Origin: Lingula anatina
Lineage: Eukaryota > Brachiopoda > Lingulata > Lingulida > Lingulidae
Length of the DNA: 55,679 nucleotides
Assembly (NCBI RefSeq): GCF_001039355.2
Contig: NW_019775997.1
Coordinates: forward strand, 31,960 to 87,638
Reading direction: 5' to 3'
Under the pieces are notes generated by a model. The model did not search any database. It had not been told where the DNA came from and saw only the letters and a program-made list of their open reading frames with translations. The stretch's first letter is position 1, and the number at the start of each line of letters is the position of its first letter. This document shows, piece after piece, positions 47,101 through 55,679 of this stretch. Made by a program: the position numbers and the translations under genes.

Positions 47101-50100
47101 TTTGACTGAATTTTTAAAGCTGTTCGGTTATAACAGCTTTGCTAGTGTGAACATGGCATGGGATGTATCAGATTGCAGGGCCACCTGGTGGTAAAATCCA
47201 CCTCAGCTGTTAACTGTATTGCTTCCTAATTTAGCTTCACTGAAAGATAATGATTTGATAAATTTATATTATGAGTAAGGTATTTGGTTGGATAGGGAAA
47301 TGCTTTGTCAAATGTAGGGAATTCCAGATTGTTTTTCGTATAAGCTGAAAAGTATAAGACATGGACATATTGTGGAATGATTCATGTAATTTACAATTTT
47401 TGTTTGGCTATTTAAATGTGCATTCGACAGAAATGAAAAAAGAAAAAAAAAAGAATGAAACTTGCGCAACACTGACCCCAGAAACATGGTTGTAACCGTT
47501 CAAAGGCCTATACAATGATATTTATTTATTTATTTTTAATGTAGGGTGTCATTGCTGATTAGCCATGTTACTGAAGAGATTGTACCCAGATTCAAATTGA
47601 CCAAGTCCTGTTGAAAGAGATCTCTAATGGGCCAAGGAGACTTGTTTATTGGTTCAAAAAGGTCAAGGGTGTCTGGGTCAGCTGAGGGCATTTGTGATGG
47701 CTGTCAAAGTTTTCTTTTTTCAGTCACATGAAACTTGTTTTGAAGCTGATTCTCGTTTCCCTTAAGTATGAAAATAATGATGTTAGAAAATTATTATAAT
47801 GACAATTGTACAGCAACAAATGATACCAAGACTGTCATAGGTGCCAGCTAAGCAAAATGCCAACCTCAGATGATTTTATGGTGGCCCATAATGCACACCC
47901 AAGTTTCTTGTGTCAAATCTGTGCTCACTCTTTTTTTTCTGGGCAGGGTGAACAAGAACTGCTTAGTAGATTTCGTTGATAAAATACTGGTGGGATAGAA
48001 TGATTCAGTTATATTTTTCTTTGCGCAAACTTGCCTTCAAATACACAGCAGAAGTAGCATATCACATGCACATGATGTAACTTGGTGTGGGGTTAAGTGG
48101 GAGCACCTGCCTACACTGCTCCTGCCCTGCCTAATTGGATTGAGTAAACAGTCAAGTGAAGTGTGGTAATAGTGATAATTACCAGAATACACCATGGAGT
48201 TACCTCATTTATAGAGGCATTAGCTCTCTCTCTCTCTCATATGAAAGAAAAAAGAACAAGTTTGAAAGTAGTACTAGAAAAACCATTGAGGATACCATGG
48301 ATAATTTTTCTGTTGAGTATCTAAAAAGACTTCACTTTTCCCACAAATTATAAAATTACCAAGTTAAAATACAAACATTGTTCCTAAAGGCCTACAATGT
48401 GGCATGGTATTGAATTAAATAAAAAAAAAAATGCGGCACTGGCTTTTGGCTATTTCGGAAGTTTGTTGCACCTGCTGTTTGGTAATTGGGCATTCCCAAA
48501 CCTATGAACAGAAACATCATAGCCTGAATTAGTGGAAGGCCAGACGTATATTGCATTGTCTACAGAAAATGATTGCCTGGGGAGGGTTTCAGAAGAAATT
48601 TTCGAAGGAAACTTTTATTTTGTTGTTTTTAATTTGCTTTCTTTGTGTCAAAACCATTATCTCTTTCTAGTCTGGATACAGGTTTGCTGCGATCAGATTC
48701 CCATAGGCTCAAGGCAGAAAATTTTGTTTTGGTTGTTTGGCCTACACTTAAAGAAGAAAAACAAAACTATTATGCCCACAGTTTTTCCAAAATAAAGTTG
48801 TCACTTAGCATTTTGGTTTTGACTGTATTATGCAGCTTTAATATTTTCCAGCCAGGTTACTAAATGTTTTTTTGACATGTGATGGTCAAAGAGAAAAAGT
48901 AAGTTTTCTCCTGGTAAGTATTCCTTAAAGACTATATGACTCCCTCCCCCCCTCCCCCATTTTTGGTGAGTAACAAAAAGAAATTGTGTACAAAATGTTG
49001 AAATCTTAAATCTGCGTAAACTGGCCAATTAAAGGTGCTGTCTCTACAGATTAGGCCACATACACAGTGGCTATACCTGCCTGCTGTGATTGTGATTACT
49101 CTGTAGCCACACACCTGTCTCTAGTCAGACTGCACATTACAGGGAGAGAGGGTCAGTTTGGAGGAGAATTATACTTGAGTTCTGAGTCGATTGCATCTGG
49201 CAGAGCAGTAGACTAGACTTGACTGGATGTAGTCAGTGTCTGGACCATCCCCCCACCCCCTTTCAATATGTGCATAAATGGTCACGTGTGCATGCTGACA
49301 CATAAGTGCTGATGCTAACAAATACACACAGGCTCACATACCCCACTTTATAAAGGAAAGAGATCATTGTTGCAGCCATATATCTATGTCTATATGATGG
49401 ACTTGGGTGATCACTCATTCTATTTAGTTGAGTGTTATGAGTTGTTGCTGCCTGGGTTTCTTCGTTGGTTAACACTATGAAGAAGGAGTACTCAAGTGAT
49501 TGGTCATTTGTTTCCCAACCAGTCATCCATTTAGGCTGAAAAAGAAAAGGAGCAAACTGCAGGAGTTGACAAATGCATCAACTGTAGTGATTATGCTCAG
49601 TTGCCACCTAACTCTGTAATACCATTTGGTGCTTAGTAACCATTTCTAGCAACACAGGGTCTGAACTTGTTACAAATTCTCTGAAAGATTGCTCTTAAGA
49701 TAAGATTTATGTAACCCTGAAATAAATTCACATTTCTGAAAATTTTTAAAGCTTTGGCCCTGTTTCAAGAAAAAAAGTTGACTCAAAAGTTGTTTTCACA
49801 TTTACTATTTCGTTCTACAATTAAAGTTTGATCCGTTGTCTACATTCATCCTGGGAGATACATTGTATGTGCACTGCATCAGTCCATTGTCAATCAGAAA
49901 CTTCTGCAATTTCTTCCCTTTCATTCAACAGCTAGGTCACATTTCCTTGTTTAAGAGGACTGCTACTGATTTTTCTTAGGTCAAAGTAGACAAATTTTCT
50001 GGTCTTTTAACAACCTTAAAATGTTTGAGACAACTTTGGACTACATTTATTTGTGAAGTGGGACTTTGACTTCAGATCTGTCATCTATGGGTCATGCACA

Positions 50101-52993
50101 GTTGCCACAAAAGTCAATTGGAAATGTGCTTGTTGCAGTGCATACAAAACCTGCAGGTGGGTACACAGAGGTGCACAGATGATTTTAAAAAACGTTCCGT
50201 GCCTATCCTACCAACTGGGAAGCCCACCGGGATGCAGGATGCTACTGGCACTAGTGGGTATATACGGATGGCATTATTGAAGAGGACATCCCTTGGAAGA
50301 GTTCCCATGACAGATTGATGACATCAAGTATGAGATCAGACTGGAGAAAGTGTGCAAACTGTTTTCCTATGTGATAACCTGTCTTGAAAGTGTTCACTGA
50401 CATATTAATCTGTTTCTGACATTTCTTTTCTTGCAGGATTAAGTGTTTTTGAAATACAGCTGTACAGTGTGTTTACTGTTGTTGGTTTATCTTATCTGGA
50501 AGAGTAATGGACTTGCAATGCATACTACTCAGGAATACTGAAATGAATTAAAATGAGAGGAGGGTTTAGAATTGCCACTCAGGCTGTATTCCCAGAGCTT
50601 TTAGATCGATCTATCCCCGCGGGGAGTCTCACTAGATTACTGTCAGATAATCCGGCTTAAATCACGATCACGATCACCTACTACAAGCTGTAAGGGGGTA
50701 ATTAACTTTCGTGTCCGCTCAGATGACAGCTATTTAGCGTGAACCCCCAGGGAGTTAGGTCGATCTAAAGTAGATCGATCTAATCTCTGGAAATGGGGCC
50801 TTAGAGTGTACAGCATTACACTGGAGTCAATGAAGGTCATATATTAATTTGGCAAGTTCGAGGAGTCAAAACAGTTTCTTAGAGTTTCCAGAATATGAAT
50901 GTCTGCTGGATGGTAGACGACATTATTTTCATATTTAAGTATAAAATAACAGTAAGTAATGTTGCTGGATTTTGTGTACATGATTTAATTTCTATGAACA
51001 CAAGCAAGGTATGCAGTAAGGGACCATTCCCAGCACCCGTCTTACTAATTGTGGATTTTCTCAAAGTTGCAATCAACTAAAGAGACTTAGATGTCTGTCA
51101 TGCCTACTGAAGCTGCAAGGGGGGGTTATTATTTAATGATTAAATAATTATTGTTAAGCAGCTTTAGTAGGCGTGCCAGACATATAAGCCACTTAAGCTG
51201 AAGGCAATTTAGCGAGAAACCCCTTGGAAATAGATCGATCTTGTTAGATCTAGTTATGGGAGCCTAGTCTAAAAGGGTCCACGCTTCCAGGAAAAGAAAT
51301 CCTGTAAAATTGCAGGCCTGTAGCGTAAGGGTTGCCAACACTCCACATCACCTAATGAGCATTTTGACAACTAGTCAGGATCGATTCCCCTTGTTTTCAG
51401 GTGTTAATAACACATAAAACAATAAATCAGCCCATTTTGAGTACTTTGGCAACTTGGGCAACACCATACATATTAGTATTTTAATATGGGGATCATAATA
51501 GCACTTTGGAGGCTAGGGTAGGGTTTCCATTTAAATCAGGAGTCTTGAGATGCACTGATTCGTTTCTCTGACTACAAATGACCCATGCAACAGTGAAAAC
51601 TGTCAAGTTAAATTGCCTGAAATGCATTTCACCTATGTTTTGTATGTGACCTTTTTAACACTGTTGGGTAGCTGCTGCTATTTTTGTCGAACTGGCATGA
51701 TAAATTTTGCTACTTCTGTGCACTATTCACAGGAAAAGTGTTTATGGGTTCTTCCACAGGAATATCTACCTCCGTAGCATATTTCCCTTCCTTTGTGTAT
51801 AATATAAACTTAATGCCTCATATCTTTTTGAAAAAGAAGGAGAATAATTTTTTCTTGGTCAATATTAGTAGAAAAAAGGTGCAAGATTTTTATTAATTAA
51901 TTTATTTAAATAAAACATTCATTTGTAAGGTCTTTGTTAGATTGTATTGTGATTAAAAATTATTTTCACGATCACCTATGGCTTTAACATTCATAACCTA
52001 CCTCCTTTCCATATAAGTACCTTTCTGGTGAAATTTGTTTTAAATGAGTGAAATTTGATTAGAGATATGCCTGGCTCATCGTGGGAAAAAAAGACCTGAT
52101 AAGGATGAAACATGTGAAAGATTTCCACTGACGATTCTTTTTATGATGTTCTCAGATTGCTAAAAGATTTGTTTGAGACAGCTGGCTCTTTGGCCTCATA
52201 GATAGCATTTCTAGTGGGTGAGGAGTGATTCTTGTGTTTGATTTTTTTTTTTTTTTTATCCTAATGAAAAGAAAGTTAAGTCTTGAATATAAAGATAATA
52301 TACATGTAGTGAAAATTCTTCTTTAATTCAATTCTTGTGTAAATACAGTATAATTTAGGGGAGGAAAGGAAAAATCACAAACTACATATATAATGCATTT
52401 CAGTAGAGAGCAGAATTCTAACATTTCACATGATCTTGATGTGAAGAGAATTTAAGGGCAGGTGTCAAGTCGAAAGATGATGGAATAGAAAAAAGGCTAA
52501 ATCAAATACCACAGACTCTTTTTCTGGAGAAAAACAAACTTGGACAGGCACACTTATAGTGACAGCTTGACTGAGCTTTCAAAGATGAGACTAGTAAATG
52601 TTTAGTCTGCCAATTAGCACCCTGCTTGTCTCCATCCTCTGTAGATGATACCATGGTCTCATGCAAACTCATTATAATACTTGCATACACATTAAATTGA
52701 AACAAAGTAATATTTTGACAGAAATTCCTGAAAACCTATTTTTTTGCAAACTTTTTGAAAGAAGGATTGAATTCATACCACAATTCATATTGGTTTGGTG
52801 GAAATAGTACAAATAGAGAGATTATGTATATACTCATAGTGCAAATTTAAATGTGATTCAATTACAGATATAAGACATGAAAAGATGCTTTCACTACCAT
52901 TATTTATGTCAAATAGAAATATTAGACTTTAAAAGATACATATTTCTGAGTACTGATTTGTATGTTAATTGGAGATAATGGGCATTTAAAAAA

Positions 52994-53062
<69 letters not shown>

Positions 53063-55382
53063 CTTTTGGAATAAGTTGGTTTAGATTTATGTGGGATTGT
53101 CGTAAGTCCTGATGAAAACGGTTTTGACAGACTGATGAAGAATGCTTTGCCGGTACAATGTTGATCTAATATTTTGTTTCCTTCCAAATTGCTTTCATGT
53201 CCTGTTCGATCCCTCGTTTGTTTCTTCATGAGTTGGTGACATTCACATGTAGGTAGTGACGGGAAAGGTAATTTTTTACAGAAAAAAATGATATAATCTC
53301 AATGACTACTTAAATATTTTGAAATCTAAATTGATCAATTGATATACAACTTTAATCTTTGTAAAATTCGGTTTCAGAATCTCCGGCACAAGAAGTTGCA
53401 GTAGAATTGGGTGATGATGTGCAGCTCAACTGTTCCTTTCCTGTTACTGAAGGTGGTAAGTTGTGGTGGTGGCTGGGGGGGGGGGATAAGTATTGTAATT
53501 TACTTGATTTTATGATATTACTATAAGTGTGCATGCATGATATGGTATTCCCCATGCATATGTGTATTCACATACAAGAAGGGTAAAAACTGGCTTCAGT
53601 CCATCTCTTGAGAAAGCTTTTATTGGTGGTCTAGAAAACCCCTCTGGTATTGAATGTTAACAAAAAACACTTGGGTATAAATCATGTTTGAAGCTATATT
53701 AACGTAGGCTTATTTGTGAAGTCCGATCTTATTAGAGTTTTAAGGTAATTGGATCAGGTGCACAGTCATAGTGCAAACATATGGAACCTTTTGAGAATTT
53801 GCATGTTTTAAGGTGTACATATGAAAACCACAGTTTGCATTGGGTGGGCCTTCACTGGTCTAGAATTAAAGCAAATTATCAATAAGTGGTACATTAACAT
53901 GTGACATTTATTACTTTTTAATTAAGTCGGAGAACTTGTATGCCCCCCCCCCCCTTTGTGAAAACAAGAATGATTGACTGATGCATGTAGATTTTAATAT
54001 ATTTCATAAAATTTAATTATATAATAATAAAGTTGCCTTATTTTGCTCACCTATTGACTTGGCTGAAGACCATAATTATCAGTATAGTCTTTTTCTTTAT
54101 AATCTAGTGATTCCTAGCTTGAACTGGCAGAAACAACCAAAGATTATCTATGTAAAGGAGATAGCAGTTCATACAGACTCAAGAATATCTCTAGCAGGTA
54201 AGGATGTTGTCTGGGACAATCTTTGTAAAAGTTGATATTCAAAAAACTTTCTTAGACTACAGTTATGTTGGTCCCACAATAAGTGTGTGTGAGATAGCTC
54301 TATATATATAATTTTATTTATTTTTAAAAATCTTATAATGTTTTTTAAAACCCAGGCTCCCATACTTACCATTGGTTAATGAATCCATTTTTACATATAA
54401 AGTTAGTCCCTTTTTTTTTTTTTTTTAATAATCTCTTAAGAGATTATAACAGAGTATAGCCATCAGTGGAGGTCGCGTGGTCTAAAGACAAGCTCAGATA
54501 TCAGAATAATAGCTAATAACTGCCATTTTTGTGGTAAAACAGAATATATTATATTTCTATGAGTTGTTCACAATGTTTTTATTGTGAAATATAGATCTTA
54601 TACAAAGAGTTATTATCCCTTTAATGGTTTTCATGCAAGAAGTTGAAAAAAATATCCAGTCAAAAGTTACAAGTGCTCACCTGACAGCTTTAACCCCCAG
54701 CAACACCACAGATTACTGAGGGTGCTGCCATCTATTGATCATAACTGACATTACACTACTGCCTTCTTTTGCTCATAAACAGACTGCTAAACATGATTAA
54801 AAAAAGATGAAAAATACATAAAGTACATTGGCCAATATTTTGTCAGTGTTTTGACCCATATTTTTGTCGGGGGCAAATCTTGTTAATGTTATCCTATATT
54901 TCAGCTGATATTCCTAATGGTGTATACAACCTTGTGATCAGTGGCACTCAGTTGAGTGATAGTGGGACCTATGCGTGTGTCAACCAGGAAGGAGATGCAG
55001 AGGAAAAATTGTTCAGTTTGAAGGTTCAGTGTATGTATGGCATGGGCCATTTGGCACATATGTAGCATGACTGTTATTGTGTATTGTGAAATCATCGCCT
55101 AGTTTTTAGATTTTTGTAGATCCAATCTGATGCTTATAGGTTTGGGAAGGACAAATTTTTGGGATAAAAAAATAATTAAAGTCTTTTTGGTATTGCTGTA
55201 ATAATAAACTATATATATTTCCCTTTGAGTTCAGAAAATTAATAATTGCATGTGTATTTTTAGTGAGGCCAACCATTGAACATTTTCCCGAAGCCCCAGT
55301 TACCAAAGTGGTTGGAGACGGCATCTCCCTAGCGTGCAATGCCTCTGGCATCCCCTCACCCACAATCACATGGAGGAAGGGG
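32511..55382 (+). CDS. Immunoglobulin-domain cell-surface protein, 5' part (continues beyond window)
   Basis: Exons read: 32511-32586 (signal peptide M-G-K-G-L-L-W-R..., hydrophobic core, ending L-S-T-L-A), 53378-53455, 54108-54197, 54905-55030 and 55264-55382. The first four introns are all phase 1 and the joined frame is open. Exons 2-4 make one Ig domain: first Cys in L-N-C-S-F, Trp in L-N-W-Q, then D-S-G-T-Y-A-C with the tyrosine corner and second Cys. Exon 5 starts a second I-set-like domain (first Cys in L-A-C-N-A-S-G, Trp in I-T-W-R-K-G) and ends in phase 0. This layout fits neural/adhesion or IgLON/lachesin/NCAM-like receptors, but the family cannot be fixed from 1.5 domains. The first intron is about 20.8 kb. 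Linking exon 1 to exon 2 rests on phase and on the missing signal peptide otherwise. An exon between them is possible. Confidence 0.75.
33124..33251. mobile_element. hAT-like MITE, copy 2
   Basis: Same ends as 31160-31318: GGGGGCGTCTCGATAGTCCG at the left and TTCGGACTATTGCTACACCC at the right, with the same TTCATTGGTCCGAA motifs inside. Opposite orientation to copy 1. The target duplication is not clear. Confidence 0.8.
34150..34171. repeat. Poly-T run
   Basis: Twenty-two T in the Ig gene's first intron. Confidence 0.9.
34255..34780. repeat. Dispersed repeat family S, with tandem units (copy 1)
   Basis: Starts with the hairpin TGTACAGAC-ACAC-GTCTGTACA and runs through CACTTTCAG to GAATGTTAATAAAATACAGGT and AAAATCAGTCTGATTGG...TTATGCTG. 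Two further degenerate units of about 150 bp follow in tandem (GAATATTCATAAAATGTAGG near 34551). Matches 55432-55679 at the window's right edge. Confidence 0.7.
36126..36337. mobile_element. PIF/Harbinger-like MITE, copy B (clearest TSD)
   Basis: 212 bp between two TTA trinucleotides (36123-36125 and 36338-36340), the target duplication expected for PIF/Harbinger (TWA). Termini GACTGTATTCCCACAG and CTGTGGGAATGCAGTC. Confidence 0.85.
38080..38150. repeat. (AT)n microsatellite
   Basis: About 35 uninterrupted TA dinucleotides followed by a T-run. Confidence 0.95.
38884..39109. mobile_element. PIF/Harbinger-like MITE, copy C (reverse orientation)
   Basis: Reverse complement of copy A/B: starts TTTCCCAGAGATTTAGATCG, has GTTAATTACCCCCTTACAGC in the centre, and ends ...GATCTAAAAATCTATGG. 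A short degenerate piece of the same family (GGGGGTAATTAACTACCGTG) lies at about 39348-39367. Confidence 0.8.
39395..40082. mobile_element. 0.69-kb non-autonomous DNA transposon with long TIRs
   Basis: Left end AGCCCGCCGCACGTGGAACA; right end, reverse-complemented, AGCCTGCCGCACACAGAACC. Similarity continues for at least 40 bp on each side (TTTTT...GTCGGCC-like), and further matching inner blocks (TTGTCG, GTGCACAC) occur. The interior is AT-rich without an open frame. It lies next to a degenerate Harbinger-like MITE fragment. No target duplication was recognised, so the superfamily is open. Confidence 0.7.
40856..43087. repeat. 2.2-kb direct duplication, copy 1
   Basis: Aligns collinearly with 43657-45865, starting at ATAGGTTATTGTACTG in both. 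Most of it is nearly identical; the last 350 bp diverge noticeably and show a 10-bp indel upstream (TGTGTATGTA near 41966). Contains short frames on both strands kept in both copies only because the DNA is similar. Confidence 0.92.
42771..42931. mobile_element. 161-bp MITE inside duplication copy 1
   Basis: TTCAGAACAGTGGATTA at the left, and TTCAGAACAGTGGACTA on the complement at the right, followed inward by CAAATATGGC / GCCATATTTG. The counterpart in copy 2 is at about 45552-45695 and is more diverged, with a shortened interior. Confidence 0.65.
43085..43112. repeat. 12-bp stem hairpin
   Basis: GTACCACCAGCG and CGCTGGCGGTAC pair with one mismatch around TAGG. It sits exactly where duplication copy 1 ends, about 40 bp before the N at 43150. 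Confidence 0.75.
43366..43566 (-). CDS. Small open frame with a CxxC pair, unrecognised
   Basis: 66 residues from ATG 43566 (a second Met two codons on), ending in Y-D-A-L-Y-N. It contains K-C-V-N-C and two further Cys (E-A-C-I-A-F-C) in a hydrophilic, evenly mixed composition unlike the AT-driven frames around it. A minus-strand AATAAA lies near 43277. It lies in the unique 570-bp spacer between the two duplication copies, antisense within the Ig intron. A TTTCCAG just upstream of the ATG could instead be a splice acceptor, making this the last exon of a gene or a retrocopy fragment. I do not recognise the family; chance remains possible. Confidence 0.3.
   Translation of the reverse strand: MAMLGVDDVQGAHIKRSNEACIAFCQTKKVAEAQKCVNCRQETAIWTENQAIKYFLSQFKYDALYN
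43657..45865. repeat. 2.2-kb direct duplication, copy 2
   Basis: Collinear with 40856-43087 at an offset of about 2.8 kb. Substitutions and small indels are scattered along it and become dense toward the right end. Confidence 0.92.
50582..50800. mobile_element. PIF/Harbinger-like MITE, copy D
   Basis: Left GGCTGTATTCCCAGAG; right, on the complement, GGCCCCATTTCCAGAG. TTA follows the right end. The GGCC-type terminus agrees with PIF/Harbinger. The centre GCTGTAAGGGGGTAATTAAC is present. Confidence 0.85.
51079..51271. mobile_element. PIF/Harbinger-like MITE, copy E, folded back on itself
   Basis: The right half resembles copy A (GCAATTTAGCG, ATAGATCGATC). The left half (TTAGATGTCTGTCATGCCTA...GAAGCTGC) is largely the inverted complement of the element's own middle (GCAGCTTTAGTAGGCGTGCC), with an AT-rich palindrome between. 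A rearranged, partly inverted copy. Confidence 0.65.
52993..53060. repeat. Compound (AT)n(GT)n microsatellite
   Basis: A short (AT) run followed by about 27 GT dinucleotides, roughly 320 bp before Ig gene exon 2. Confidence 0.95.
54358..54622. repeat. Dispersed repeat, family R (copy 2)
   Basis: Counterpart of 11138-11393. Carries the perfect palindrome AATCTCTTAAGAGATT and the same ordered landmarks. Lies in the third Ig-gene intron. Confidence 0.7.
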
Positions 55383-55431
55383 GTATGTTTATGTTCAGTC
55401 ACTGAGGGCTCATTATCAATAAAACTGTCTA

Positions 55432-55679
55432 CTTTTTATGTACAGACACAGATGTGTCTGTACATATTGCCATCACCTGCGTCTGTCGTCGCCGTCGCCG
55501 ATCATGTCGCCGTCGCCGTGCACTTTCAGCGTTAACACCATAAGTGGAAGACAGTTTTACTTTTTGGCTTTATATTTACAGAGCTGACTAATATTCATAA
55601 AACGCAGGTCAAGTTCGAAAATCAGCATGATCGGGCCATTATTGTAGAATTTATGCTGTTTTTTCACTTTTTAGCATAT
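55432..55679. repeat. Dispersed repeat family S (copy 2, reaches window end)
   Basis: Starts with the hairpin TGTACAGACACA-GA-TGTGTCTGTACA, then a GTCGCC-rich stretch, CACTTTCAG, GAATGTTAATAAAA-like TAATATTCATAAAACGCAGG, and AAAATCAGCATGATCGGGCC. Similar to 34255-34495. Only about 50 bp downstream of Ig exon 5. Confidence 0.7.

Larger units (their letters stand above)
32587..53377 (+). other. 20.8-kb first intron of the Ig gene, repeat-rich
   Basis: Contains most MITEs of the window, a 2.2-kb duplication, microsatellites and two unresolved bases (38438, 43150). Long first introns in adhesion-receptor genes often hold enhancers; none can be pointed to here. Sub-stretches 34781-36125, 36338-37950, 45866-50580 and 51272-52980 show no gene or repeat that I can name. 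Confidence 0.6.

Overview
This is an AT-rich stretch of nuclear DNA from an animal. All recognisable genes are spliced with GT/AG introns, and two of them (ZPR1 and TOMM40) are conserved metazoan housekeeping genes. The host is probably a marine invertebrate. A mollusc or other lophotrochozoan is my best guess from the mix of features: a pyruvyl-transferase-like domain in an animal protein, a young Ty3/gypsy element, many MITEs, and duplications at single-N joins that look like unmerged haplotypes. I cannot name the species from sequence alone.

Layout. (1) 3-245: the last 80 residues of a Thr/Ala-rich protein made of 8-residue repeats, plus strand. (2) 1367-7478, minus strand: complete ZPR1, 13 coding exons, 446 residues as modelled. 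(3) 8336-12072, plus strand: complete TOMM40, 7 coding exons, 337 residues. The two genes are divergent and share an 857-bp gap holding two ETS/GABP-type CCGGAAGT sites. (4) 14412-14484: a tRNA-Val(AAC)-like gene with a broken acceptor stem. (5) 15911-20951, minus strand: a two-exon gene for a roughly 1010-residue type II membrane protein. From N to C it reads: a degenerate glycosyltransferase-like domain, a polysaccharide-pyruvyl-transferase-like domain, and an A4GALT/GT32-like glycosyltransferase with an intact DTD. (6) 21655-28454: remains of a tandem copy of the 5' part of that gene. They include a second intact signal-anchor exon, and they are now split by a young, internally deleted Ty3/gypsy retrotransposon (about 23679-26715). 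(7) 32511-55382, plus strand, running off the window: the 5' part of a secreted or membrane immunoglobulin-domain gene (signal peptide, Ig1, start of Ig2). Its first intron is about 20.8 kb and holds most of the window's repeats.

ZPR1 acts in nucleo-cytoplasmic signalling and translation-factor biology, and TOMM40 is the mitochondrial import pore, so they share a promoter region rather than a pathway. The glycosyltransferase fusion is the most unusual gene: one Golgi-type polypeptide that could both transfer a sugar and add a pyruvyl group (inference).

The 26-55 kb half is a transposon-rich landscape: a PIF/Harbinger-like MITE family with at least five copies, a hAT-like MITE with a clear 8-bp target duplication, a 0.69-kb terminal-inverted-repeat element, dispersed repeats shared between introns of different genes, a direct duplication of about 0.57 kb meeting at a single N, and a 2.2-kb direct duplication with an N between its copies. 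Exon boundaries come from reading phase, GT/AG sites and remembered family alignments. No search or alignment program was run.
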